This document shows, piece after piece, positions 15,007 to 22,862 of a stretch of DNA of 35,158 nucleotides. The DNA is taken from positions 1 to 35,158 of the forward strand of contig SDOA01000032.1 of NCBI GenBank assembly GCA_004524595.1. Direction: 5' to 3'. The stretch comes from Candidatus Thorarchaeota archaeon (GTDB lineage: Archaea > Asgardarchaeota > Thorarchaeia > Thorarchaeales > Thorarchaeaceae). Below the pieces are notes generated by a model that made no database searches, was not told the origin of the DNA, and saw nothing but the letters and a program-made list of their open reading frames with translations. Each line of letters begins with the position of its first letter. Position 1 is the first letter of the stretch. The position numbers and the translations under genes are program-made.

Positions 15007-15915
15007 ATGTCCCTCAAAGATGAGCTCAATGGGTATCTCCGCCTTCCTCGAACATTTTTTGGTCTCAAACCTCCAGACAAAGGAGAACCAGATGTGGGAG
15101 TGATTGGAGTACCATATGACATGACCTCAAGTTATATGCCTGGTGCAAGATTTGGTCCAGATGCCATACGACAAGCAACAGATGGAGAGAGGTCACATAG
15201 CTATCCATTATCCATTGGGACAAAACCAAGTATTCAGGAACCATTATCAAAACTTTTGACTCTTGAGGATGTAGGCGATTTTGAAGTCTCTCTAAGAATG
15301 CCAGATGCAGCAGCTATTGATATTACTGAGGCTTGTGCAAAGCTTGGAAAGAGCGATAGCAAACTTCTATTCTTGGGTGGGGATCATTTCATCACCTATC
15401 CTATTTTAAAAGGATTGACCAGAGTAAAGAAGGGGCGTTGGGGTCTCGTTTACCTTGATGCTCATGCTGATCTCTATGACGATATGGGTGGTTACCAACT
15501 TTCACACGCATCAACAGTTAGAAGAATTATCAACGATAATCTTGTAAATACTGATGATATTGTTGCACATGACATCAGATCTGCGCTTCCTGAACATAAG
15601 AAAGAATTGGATATCGATAGTAAGATATCGATAAATGACTGCGTATCAGAGTTGGGGAAACGTGTCGATTACATGTACATTTCAGTTGACCTTGATGTTC
15701 TTGATCCTCCATTAGTTCCAGGAGTGAGTCATCCTGAATCAGCAGGTTTGACAATGATTCAACTTGTAGATATTTTACGAGTCATATTCTCTACAGGGAA
15801 AGTAAACCATGTAGATATTGTAGAACTAAATCCCTTGCTTGATAAGAATGGAATCACTGCTATAACTGCACGAGATATTGTTAAAGAGATGCTTACTGGT
15901 TTTGCAATGTCATAA
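15007..15915 (+). CDS. speB: Agmatinase-like ureohydrolase
   Basis: A 302-residue enzyme of the arginase/agmatinase family, which uses two Mn ions to release urea from agmatine or a similar guanidino compound. All metal-site motifs are present: GGDHF (His127), YLDAHADL (Asp151, His153, Asp155) and SVDLDVLDP (Asp228, Asp230), followed by the family's PGVSHPE. The general layout and length fit archaeal agmatinases better than arginases, but other guanidino substrates are possible. AAGGAG precedes the ATG by five bases. It is followed after 39 bases by a TrmB regulator with its own TATA box. Confidence 0.87.
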   Translation: MSLKDELNGYLRLPRTFFGLKPPDKGEPDVGVIGVPYDMTSSYMPGARFGPDAIRQATDGERSHSYPLSIGTKPSIQEPLSKLLTLEDVGDFEVSLRMPDAAAIDITEACAKLGKSDSKLLFLGGDHFITYPILKGLTRVKKGRWGLVYLDAHADLYDDMGGYQLSHASTVRRIINDNLVNTDDIVAHDIRSALPEHKKELDIDSKISINDCVSELGKRVDYMYISVDLDVLDPPLVPGVSHPESAGLTMIQLVDILRVIFSTGKVNHVDIVELNPLLDKNGITAITARDIVKEMLTGFAMS

Positions 15916-15916
15916 C

Positions 15917-15924
15917 TATTATAA
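15917..15924 (+). promoter_or_regulatory. TATA box for the TrmB-like gene
   Basis: TATTATAA ends about 30 bases before the ATG at 15955, directly after the ureohydrolase stop. It predicts transcription from about 15947 and a leader of only a few bases. Confidence 0.5.
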
Positions 15925-15954
15925 GTAGTAATTGCACATAAAATAAAGATAAAA

Positions 15955-16689
15955 ATGACCCTTTTAGGCGAGAAGACTGTAGAAGATGCAGGCACCAGAG
16001 CAGGTTCTATATTAAGAGAATTAGGATTTGGTGTGCACGAAACAGCAGTTATTCTTGCATTGAATCGACTAGAATCTGCTTCAGTTGCAGATTTATCTTC
16101 AGAAACAGGTATTCATCACGCAAATTTGTATGCAGTTCTAGATTCGTTAGTAGGGAAAGGATTAGTTATCCTCATCGATGGAAGACCAAAAGTGTATGAA
16201 TTCTCTTCTTTAGCACACGTTGAAGAAATGTTTTCAACAAAATTAGCTCAACTTCTGCAAGACTTGATGGAATTACAGAAATCTAGGGAAACAAAGAGTG
16301 TTTTACCTGCCTTAATTTATACTATTCGAGGAAGTGCAGATGTATTGGCTAAAATGCATGGAATGATAAACAGAGCTGAAAATGCTATATTCCTTGTTGC
16401 ACCTGATCTTGATGCTCTTGGAATCATGTTGTTTGAATCTTTGGAAGCAGCTCAGATACGTGGAGTGAAGCTTAAAGGAATATTTGGTAAGAAACCTACT
16501 AAACGTGGATTGAAAATCCAATATCATATTAAGGAGGACACTCTCGCAATAAATTTAGTAATCGATTCAATTGAAGCATTGATTTCGATGCCAGACCTCA
16601 GTGTATGTGGTTGGGCAGACAATCCTCTGATCTCAATGCAATTCGAAGGGTTTCTTCAACAATCCTGGAAACTATCAAGGAAGGAATAA
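15955..16689 (+). CDS. TrmB-family transcriptional regulator
   Basis: A 244-residue regulator. The N-terminal winged helix (about 17-85: LRELGFGVHETAVILALNRLESASVADLSSETGIHHANLYAVLDSLVGKGLV) is that of TrmB, with the conserved 'YxxLdsL..KGLV' recognition helix. A coiled linker leads to a C-terminal sensor-like domain (from about 120; NRAENAIFLVAPDLD, RGVKLKGIFG). TrmB proteins control sugar transport and central metabolism; others act on lipid or redox genes. It is two bases from the reductase gene that follows, so lipid or flavoprotein expression is a likely target, by inference. Confidence 0.87.
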   Translation: MTLLGEKTVEDAGTRAGSILRELGFGVHETAVILALNRLESASVADLSSETGIHHANLYAVLDSLVGKGLVILIDGRPKVYEFSSLAHVEEMFSTKLAQLLQDLMELQKSRETKSVLPALIYTIRGSADVLAKMHGMINRAENAIFLVAPDLDALGIMLFESLEAAQIRGVKLKGIFGKKPTKRGLKIQYHIKEDTLAINLVIDSIEALISMPDLSVCGWADNPLISMQFEGFLQQSWKLSRKE

Positions 16690-16691
16690 TT

Positions 16692-18062
16692 ATGGTTGAT
16701 TATGATGTCATTATCGCAGGAGCTGGAACAGGTGGTTCAACTACTGCATATACATTAGCAAAGAGGGGACATTCTGTCCTTTTACTCGATAGAAAAGACC
16801 GAGATAATATTGGAAACAAAACATGTGGCGATGCTCTTGGCTCACACCATATTATAGAGTTAAGAGAATTAGTAGGAATTCCAGAATTACCAAAGGGTAT
16901 AGTCGAATATGAAGTAAATGGAATAGATCTGATTGCTCCAGATAGAGATCACAGATTACGTATGGAAGGTCCAACTACGACAGGTATGTCATTTAATCGG
17001 CTTAAAATGGGACAATGGTTTGTAGGTCTCGCTGAGAGTGCAGGCGCAGAAGTCTTAGCTATGACTCGTGCCAAGAAGTTACTATTTGATGATGGAAAAG
17101 TATCAGGAGTCAAAATTTCAACTGAAAATGGTCCAGAAAGAGACCTTACCGCACGAATTATTGTTGATGCAACAGGAGCAACTGGTGTTCTTAGAATGCA
17201 ACTCCCTGAATCTTCACCTGTTGAACGTCAGATTTCCAGTGAGGATAGAATGGTTGCTTGGAGAGATATTTATGAAACACCAGATTTTGAATTCGAAACC
17301 CCCGACTATCTGGAGATTTTTTGGAATCAGGAAGAGACCTTAGGAGGTTATACTTGGGTCTTTCCTCAAGGAAAACATAGAGTCAATGTTGGAAATGGTG
17401 TAATGACTATTGATGGTCATAGAAATCCAAAAGACATCCAATACGATTTTGTCAAGAAGACATGGATTGACACTTGGGGAGAAATCAAAGTGCTTGATAG
17501 TAGTGGGGGAGTGGCACCAATTAGGAGACCCATTGATACGATGGTCGATAATAATTTCATGCTAGTTGGTGATGCTGCCTGTCAAGTCAATCCAATCCAT
17601 GGGGGCGGTATTGGTTCATCGATGCTTGGAGGAGCTCATGCAGGAATTACTGCAGCTGAAGCATTGGAGAGAAATGATACTTCAATGGAATCACTCTGGT
17701 CATACAATCCCAGATATCACAAGAGCTATGGAATGAAGCAAGCAGCACTTGATGTCTTCAGATGGTTCTTGTTGAATGTTACAAACGAAGACATCGATTT
17801 TGCTTTCAAGAAACAGGTGATTAAAGCAAGTGATCTTTTGGACACTTCAATGACAGGCGAGGTCACATTCGGCGCAGGTGAGAAGTTCAAACGATTAGTT
17901 GCTGGATTTGGTAGGATTCCATTATTACTTAGAATATCCAAAGTAGCTAATCTAATGAATGATATTCGAGCAGTATATAGAGAATATCCAGATTCACCAA
18001 AGGGTCTAAAGGCATGGAAAGCTCGTTTAGAGCCAATCTATGCTGCTGCAAAGCAAGCATAG
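16692..18062 (+). CDS. Geranylgeranyl reductase family flavoprotein
   Basis: A 456-residue FAD enzyme. The N-terminus DVIIAGAGTGGSTTAYTLAKRG is the FAD-binding motif; KTCGDALG lies where the family has its conserved Cys/Gly segment; and VGDAACQVNPIHGGGIGSSMLGG is the second FAD-contact motif. These match archaeal digeranylgeranylglycerophospholipid reductases, which saturate the isoprenoid chains of membrane lipids. An AGGAA ribosome site and the spacing behind TrmB fix the start at ATG 16692; an upstream reading start would overlap TrmB by 85 bases. Some family members serve other pathways, including flavoproteins encoded beside lipoate-synthesis genes, and such a cluster starts next door. 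A terminator separates the two, so the lipid role is preferred. Confidence 0.85.
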   Translation: MVDYDVIIAGAGTGGSTTAYTLAKRGHSVLLLDRKDRDNIGNKTCGDALGSHHIIELRELVGIPELPKGIVEYEVNGIDLIAPDRDHRLRMEGPTTTGMSFNRLKMGQWFVGLAESAGAEVLAMTRAKKLLFDDGKVSGVKISTENGPERDLTARIIVDATGATGVLRMQLPESSPVERQISSEDRMVAWRDIYETPDFEFETPDYLEIFWNQEETLGGYTWVFPQGKHRVNVGNGVMTIDGHRNPKDIQYDFVKKTWIDTWGEIKVLDSSGGVAPIRRPIDTMVDNNFMLVGDAACQVNPIHGGGIGSSMLGGAHAGITAAEALERNDTSMESLWSYNPRYHKSYGMKQAALDVFRWFLLNVTNEDIDFAFKKQVIKASDLLDTSMTGEVTFGAGEKFKRLVAGFGRIPLLLRISKVANLMNDIRAVYREYPDSPKGLKAWKARLEPIYAAAKQA

Positions 18063-18074
18063 AAGTTCTTTAAC

Positions 18075-18106
18075 ATACCAAAACTTCATTGGTATCAATT
18101 TCCTTA
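18075..18106 (+). terminator. Hairpin terminator after the reductase gene
   Basis: ATACCAA and TTGGTAT (18075-18081, 18089-18095) form a perfect 7-bp stem with a 7-base loop, followed by a T-rich run (CAATTTCCTTAATT). It separates the TrmB/reductase unit from the lipoate cluster. Confidence 0.6.
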
Positions 18107-18123
18107 ATTCTCTAATATGAACG

Positions 18124-19104
18124 GTGATTCTGGTGAATGTTATTGCTGAATCTCATGGAGTAGAATTACATGCACCAGATGATGCTTACTTTTCATATTT
18201 CAATAGTCCATATACAGGCCATACTCTTGGTTCTGCTGTTGATGTCTACCCCAATCACTCAAACTGGAAAAATCCTGTTGAATCTCCAATTACTGGTCGC
18301 ATAGTAAATATCAAGCGCATTAGAATGGGATTAGTCAAAGAATTTCCAACGGCAAATCATGATTTTGGAATAGCATTGCAGCCAGAGGGGTCAAGCGATG
18401 ACATTGTTCGAATCTTACATGTGCAACCTGAGGTAAAGATTGGAGACAAGGTTGACTTGGGAGAACATATTGGGATTACCCTTCGTTCACGCTATTTCAA
18501 CTACTGGACGGGTCCACATTACCACATAGAGATAATGAAAGAAAGTTCATTCAAACGTTCAAGTCAATCCTACATGTTAAAGATACCTTTTGAATATGCA
18601 CCTAAGAAATGCAATTCTGCGACATTCATCACAGAATTTGAAATAGAATCTGTTTCAAAAGATCACATCATTGGATACCCGAGAGGATTCAATCATACAT
18701 CCATAGGAAAATTCCAGGGTCTCTCTGTAATAGATAACAATGACAATATTATCGGAATTCTTGATGCTGGACTCTCTCATTACAGACATGGAGGAGTAAT
18801 TGGATTCAATGATGCTGAAAGAGGTACGACGATTAGTCTAGAAAGATTTCCTGTTGGTGTACTCTCACGTCAAATGCAAGGAGCAAGTCATTTTGATGTA
18901 GGTCCTGCAATATCTCCAGTTCTTGACGGACATGAATTACGTGGATTATCATGTTTCATTTATCCGAAAAAGTATTCAAAGAGAGGAATTTCTCAATTAA
19001 TTCTTGTTCCAGAACATTATGATCAATTTGGAGAAATACTAGAAGAAGGTGATGTAGCAGAGCTTGCGATTCGTGAGCGAAACAATAGGATTAAGACTGA
19101 TTAA
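18124..19104 (+). CDS. M23-peptidase-like (duplicated hybrid motif) protein in the lipoate cluster
   Basis: A 326-residue protein. Residues 25-140 match the LytM/M23 beta fold: GHTLGSAVDVYP, PVESPITGRIVNIKR, ILHVQPEVKIGDKVDLGEHIG and GPHYHIEIM. Asp40, His99 and the His132-x-His134 pair occupy typical M23 positions. The first zinc histidine does not: M23 has HxxxD, here Gly36 sits four before Asp40 and the nearest His is His33. There is no signal peptide, so it is cytosolic, which is odd for a peptidase. The C-terminal half (150-320) is beta-rich and not recognised. The start is GTG 18124, with GTG 18133 behind GGTGAT an alternative. The gene is followed 21 bases later by a radical SAM gene and LplA/LplB. 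It may be a scaffold or binding protein for lipoate handling; this is inference. Confidence 0.65.
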   Translation: MILVNVIAESHGVELHAPDDAYFSYFNSPYTGHTLGSAVDVYPNHSNWKNPVESPITGRIVNIKRIRMGLVKEFPTANHDFGIALQPEGSSDDIVRILHVQPEVKIGDKVDLGEHIGITLRSRYFNYWTGPHYHIEIMKESSFKRSSQSYMLKIPFEYAPKKCNSATFITEFEIESVSKDHIIGYPRGFNHTSIGKFQGLSVIDNNDNIIGILDAGLSHYRHGGVIGFNDAERGTTISLERFPVGVLSRQMQGASHFDVGPAISPVLDGHELRGLSCFIYPKKYSKRGISQLILVPEHYDQFGEILEEGDVAELAIRERNNRIKTD

Positions 19105-19125
19105 AAGTAAGAACGTCTGATTATC

Positions 19126-20106
19126 TTGGTAAAAAAGATACGTCTATCTCTGGGAACAGCTATTGAATTAGGATTAGAGGAAGGAGAAAGAGACCCCAAT
19201 TTTTCAACTATCTTTCTGATGATATATCAAGAAGGAAAATGTGAAGCAAATTGTGCTTTCTGTCCTCAAGCGAGAGATAGTCGAGCAGCATCAGACAGGT
19301 TATCTAGAATTTCTTGGCCAGAATATAACTTAGAAGTTGTGCTAGAACATTGGCCATCGCCTGGTAAATTTCGTAGAATCTGTATTCAAACAATATGTTA
19401 TAATGAAGTAGTGCAAGATGTTGTCGCTATTGTCCATAGAGTAAGAAGGATCAGTAAATTGCCTATCTCTGTTGCCATCCATCCAATTTCTACCGATGAG
19501 ATGAAGAGGCTTGAGCTGGCTGGTGTATCAAATATTGGCATTGCAATTGATGCATGTACGCCACAACTATTCGATAAGATAAAGGGTGAATCTAGAAATT
19601 CCGGGTATAGGTGGGAACGCCACGTAAAAGCGCTAAAAAATGCTCTCAAAATATTCGGTAAAGGTCGAGTAACAACACATCTGATTGTTGGCCTCGGAGA
19701 AACTGAGAAAGACGCAGTGGATTTTATTTTTCAAATGGCAAAAATGGGTATCACTGTTGGTCTATTCGCATTTACAAATATCAAAGGCACATCCCTTGAA
19801 AATAACACTCAACCAAGCATCTCGTCTTATAGGAGAATACAAGCGGTTCGTTATTTGGTAGAGAAAGGTGAGCTGGATATAGATGATGTTGCATACAATG
19901 AAGAAGGTGATGTGATGGTCAAAATGGATTCTAGCAGAGTACGAAAGATACTTAGTTCTAGCACTGCTTTTCAGGTGAGCGGCTGCAAAGGTTGTAATCG
20001 TCCATTCTATAACGAGAGACCGCGGGGCCCTATGTATAATTATCCTAGACCTCTTAATGACGACGAAATACAAAATGCACTAGAAGAATCAGGATTGATA
20101 CGATAG
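19126..20106 (+). CDS. Radical SAM protein, LipS-like (lipoate synthesis)
   Basis: A 326-residue radical SAM enzyme with a biotin-synthase-like layout. The cluster motif is CEANCAFC (Cys39, Cys43, Cys46). Downstream are TIM-barrel segments IGIAIDACTPQLFDKIKG and THLIVGLGETEKDA (SAM-binding GxGE type). The C-terminus has a second cysteine pair (SGCKGCNRPFYNERP, Cys287 and Cys290), which could bind an auxiliary iron-sulfur cluster as a sulfur source. The gene ends one base before lplA. The LipS1/LipS2 proteins of archaea are radical SAM enzymes found with LplA-type ligases that replace LipA, and this is the best fit from memory. Which of the two it resembles is not clear, and no second copy lies in the window. 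The start is TTG. Confidence 0.75.
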   Translation: MVKKIRLSLGTAIELGLEEGERDPNFSTIFLMIYQEGKCEANCAFCPQARDSRAASDRLSRISWPEYNLEVVLEHWPSPGKFRRICIQTICYNEVVQDVVAIVHRVRRISKLPISVAIHPISTDEMKRLELAGVSNIGIAIDACTPQLFDKIKGESRNSGYRWERHVKALKNALKIFGKGRVTTHLIVGLGETEKDAVDFIFQMAKMGITVGLFAFTNIKGTSLENNTQPSISSYRRIQAVRYLVEKGELDIDDVAYNEEGDVMVKMDSSRVRKILSSSTAFQVSGCKGCNRPFYNERPRGPMYNYPRPLNDDEIQNALEESGLIR

Positions 20107-20874
20107 ATGGAAGAAGTGCGATTTATTGAACTAGAAATACACTCTGCCTTCGATAATATGGCCATTGATGAATCAATAATGCTCTCTATGAAAAAAGGGA
20201 TAGTAGGGCCTACTTTACGTTTCTATCGTTGGTCGCCCTCTACTGTTTCTATTGGCACTTTTCAGGGGATGGATGATGAAGTTGATGTCGATTTCTGTAC
20301 ATCCAACAATATTGATGTAATTAGAAGAATAACGGGGGGAGGTGCAGTCTATCATGATTTTGATGGTGAGGTGACTTATAGCATAATTCTACCAAAGGGT
20401 CATAGATTGGCTCCAGATGATATCATCGACTCATATAAAATCCTATGCAATGGAATCGTGGTAGGACTGAGTCAATTAGGAATCGAATCATCGTTCAAAC
20501 CCATCAATGACGTAATATCTCATGGAAAGAAAATATCTGGAAACGCACAGACACGACGACATTCCTGCATTTTGCAACATGGGACAGTGCTTCTTGATCT
20601 AGATGTCAATTTAATGTTTCAAGCTCTAAAAGTACCTTTAGAAAAGATATCAGATAAAATGATAGCTGATGTAAAGCAGAGAGTGACTTCAATAAGAGAT
20701 ATTCTTCAACGAGATGTAACGATTAAAGAACTTCATGATGCACTTAGGACTGGTTTTTCAGAAGCATTAGGGATTGAGCTGATAGCTGGTACTCTGACCA
20801 ACGAGGAAAAAGAATTGACAGAAAGACTGGTCACTGAGAAATATACAACAAAAGAATGGAATTTCAAGAGGTAG
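20107..20874 (+). CDS. lplA: Lipoate-protein ligase A, catalytic subunit
   Basis: A 255-residue lipoyl/octanoyl transferase of the LplA type. It has RRITGGGAVYHD (73-84), the ligase signature that contacts the adenylated acid, N134-D135, the catalytic-lysine segment KKISGNAQ (141-148) and HGTVLLD (158-164). It lacks the C-terminal accessory domain of the E. coli enzyme, which is supplied by the next gene, as in Thermoplasma. It attaches lipoate or octanoate to a lysine of E2 or GcvH proteins, using ATP. The ATG is directly after the radical SAM stop, and its stop is directly before lplB. No target protein is encoded in the window. Confidence 0.92.
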   Translation: MEEVRFIELEIHSAFDNMAIDESIMLSMKKGIVGPTLRFYRWSPSTVSIGTFQGMDDEVDVDFCTSNNIDVIRRITGGGAVYHDFDGEVTYSIILPKGHRLAPDDIIDSYKILCNGIVVGLSQLGIESSFKPINDVISHGKKISGNAQTRRHSCILQHGTVLLDLDVNLMFQALKVPLEKISDKMIADVKQRVTSIRDILQRDVTIKELHDALRTGFSEALGIELIAGTLTNEEKELTERLVTEKYTTKEWNFKR

Positions 20875-21168
20875 ATGATGTTGAAGACTATTGATTACAA
20901 AGTTCCAGACGGAAAAATGTTGAAAATAAAATTGGATATTGAAGGGGAGTCAATAAAATCAATCATAATTCTTGGGGATTTCTTCCTTCATCCTGAATCC
21001 ACTATCGAACAGATTGAAGCCAACCTTGTTGGGTGCAAAATAGATATGGAAACAATAACAGCAAGAATTCAAGAGGTATTAGATAATTCTAATTCAACTT
21101 TGTTAGGTGCTAAGGCAGATGATATTGCCAAAGCTATTGATAAGGCGTTTCTTGAATACAATGATTGA
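20875..21168 (+). CDS. lplB: Lipoate-protein ligase accessory subunit B (C-terminal domain)
   Basis: A 97-residue protein matching the accessory C-terminal domain of LplA: TIDYKVPDGKMLKIKLDIEGESIKSIIILGDFFLHPESTIEQIEANLVG, then the helix SNSTLLGAKADDIAKAIDKAFLEYND. In Thermoplasma acidophilum the separate LplB is needed for the adenylation step. The gene begins right after the lplA stop with two consecutive ATG codons, so the two subunits are made together. The order LplA then LplB shows this is a split ligase and not a truncation. Confidence 0.88.
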   Translation: MMLKTIDYKVPDGKMLKIKLDIEGESIKSIIILGDFFLHPESTIEQIEANLVGCKIDMETITARIQEVLDNSNSTLLGAKADDIAKAIDKAFLEYND

Positions 21169-21170
21169 TC

Positions 21171-21692
21171 TTAGCTCTCCAAAGAAGAAATAATGATCCT
21201 GAGTCTTGCTCTACCTACGTCTTCGACATTCTCAATAATTATCCTACACTTTTCGAGTTCAAGTGAATAACATTTCTCAGAGCCAAGGTACACGTTCAAT
21301 AGGTTCGCAATTTGTTCTTCTGTTCTATCCGTCTTTTCATGAAGGTAAGTGGTTTCATCTCTTGAACCAGAAAGATTCCAAATGGTTGAAATTATCGAAC
21401 AAGCTTTCTCCTTATCTTGTGGATGTATCACAGCTTCTACAAAGCTCTTAGCTAGATCTTTTCCGAAGGGATTTACGGTCATTGGGCCCCCAATCCAATC
21501 GCGATCCAAAAGAAGAACACCTTCACGGACTCCTTCTTCCTTGTCAACTTTCATCGATATATCAATGAACTCTTGAAAGCCGCCGGGTTTGAGACATATT
21601 TCTGTTATACCGCGAGATTGTGGTCTTCGTCCAGTTTCTGTAAAATGAAAGAACGAAAAAAGCTCCGACTCCTTGAGCTTGTAATATTCCAT
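21171..21692 (-). CDS. Protein of unknown function, 173 residues
   Basis: A soluble protein with no recognised family. It has conserved-looking strand/helix segments: ELFSFFHFTETGRRPQSRGITEICLKPGG, EGVLLLDRDWIGGP and CRIIIENVEDVGRARLRIII. It begins from the second of two close in-frame ATGs (21692), because GAGGAG lies eight bases before it and only two bases before the first (21698). It converges on the lipoate cluster, its stop lying two bases past the lplB stop, and has no same-strand neighbour, so position suggests no function. Confidence 0.6.
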   Translation of the reverse strand: MEYYKLKESELFSFFHFTETGRRPQSRGITEICLKPGGFQEFIDISMKVDKEEGVREGVLLLDRDWIGGPMTVNPFGKDLAKSFVEAVIHPQDKEKACSIISTIWNLSGSRDETTYLHEKTDRTEEQIANLLNVYLGSEKCYSLELEKCRIIIENVEDVGRARLRIIISSLES

Positions 21693-21834
21693 AAGCATCG
21701 CTCCTCAAAAAATACTTGAAAAACACCCTCATTAGCCTTTCTCCAAAAGAGAAATCAATACCTAGAGGGAAAGATAGTGGGTTTTGTCATGAATGCTCAT
21801 TATAATTTGCATCAATTACTCTCTTGGTTTACTA

Positions 21835-22773
21835 TTACATGTTCAAACCTTTACGTTTTGCTTGAATGATTTGTACTGCTGTAATTCCCACAGCCAAGAG
21901 GATAAGTCCAATCCAATCTAGTAAATCAGGGATTTCTCCAAGAAATACGATTGAAAGCAGGACAATTTGAGGCATCATCGTACTATTAATGAGAGTTGAA
22001 TCAATTGCCCGTAGCTCTCGCATAGCTCTATTCCATAATGTAAATGCCAGTGCTGTATTTATGAGCGCTAGCCAAAGAATATAGAACCACGAAGTCAGAG
22101 AAAGGGGAGTATAGGTTTCTGTGGTGAAACCGATTATAAGTAGAATGAAGGCACCAATTGACATACTAATACCTGTAACTATGATAGCAGGTGTATCTCT
22201 TAGTCTATTAATAGCTCTTCCAATAATCGCAGATATTGAATTAGCTAGCAAACTGATGGTACCAATTATCAATCCTAGTATAGAAACTCCCACTAGATCT
22301 AATGGATAGAAGTAGGCTATCACACCAAAGAAACTGACGATAATAAAGACTATCTCAATGGATGAGGGAGTTTCTCTTAACCACGGTATGGCCAAGATTA
22401 GTACAAGAATAGGAGTAATATTGAGTATAAGAGAAAATGTGATTGCTGGTAAATAATTCAATGCCAAAAACTGAGTACCTTGAGTGGCCGCAATGTAAAT
22501 GCATCCATAGATAATAAGGTAGACCCACCATCGTTTCGTTCGATTTTTTATTGCCTTGCGTGTTTCTCGACGAGTTCCAATAATCGTGAGTAATATTACT
22601 GAGGCAATTGTATATCTCAGTCCTGCAAAAGTTAATGGTGGAATTTCCTGAAGTCCAAATTTTATAAAGACCCAAGATGATGACCATAATACAGTCACAA
22701 AGAGTGCTTGAATAATCGCAATAATTCTAACACGCGATTGCGTCTGAGTTATTATGTACGAATCATCACCCAA
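21835..22773 (-). CDS. EamA/DMT-family transporter
   Basis: A 312-residue membrane protein with ten predicted helices in two EamA repeats. The repeat signatures are visible: ALFVTVLWSSSWVFIKFGLQEIPPLTFAGLRYTIA in the first half and WFYILWLALINTALAFTLWNRAMRELRAID with SIVFLGEIPDLLDWIGLILLAVGI in the second. DMT exporters carry amino acids, nucleosides or drugs; the substrate is not predictable. It is divergent from the Bat-like regulator, sharing an intergenic region with a palindrome. Confidence 0.9.
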   Translation of the reverse strand: MGDDSYIITQTQSRVRIIAIIQALFVTVLWSSSWVFIKFGLQEIPPLTFAGLRYTIASVILLTIIGTRRETRKAIKNRTKRWWVYLIIYGCIYIAATQGTQFLALNYLPAITFSLILNITPILVLILAIPWLRETPSSIEIVFIIVSFFGVIAYFYPLDLVGVSILGLIIGTISLLANSISAIIGRAINRLRDTPAIIVTGISMSIGAFILLIIGFTTETYTPLSLTSWFYILWLALINTALAFTLWNRAMRELRAIDSTLINSTMMPQIVLLSIVFLGEIPDLLDWIGLILLAVGITAVQIIQAKRKGLNM

Positions 22774-22829
22774 ATGCTGCGGACTCCTTGTGTAGTAGAT
22801 TAATCATAGAATAGATTCAAGTAAGAATA

Positions 22830-22854
22830 ATCCTATACCCGTCATGTGACGGGT
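22830..22854 (+). promoter_or_regulatory. TATA box and strong palindrome before the Bat-like regulator
   Basis: ATCCTATAC (22830-22838) is a TATA-like element about 26 bases before the ATG, so the transcript is probably leaderless. Overlapping its end, ACCCGTCA-TG-TGACGGGT (22837-22854) is a perfect 8-base inverted repeat with a 2-base spacer, GC-rich in AT-rich surroundings. A protein bound here would block transcription from this promoter and could also affect the divergent EamA gene. Confidence 0.6.
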
Positions 22855-22862
22855 GTATTAAT

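Noticed and set aside
16605..16691. Upstream extension of the reductase frame
   Set aside because: It overlaps TrmB by 85 bases and adds residues before the FAD motif, which normally starts the protein; the ribosome site points to 16692.
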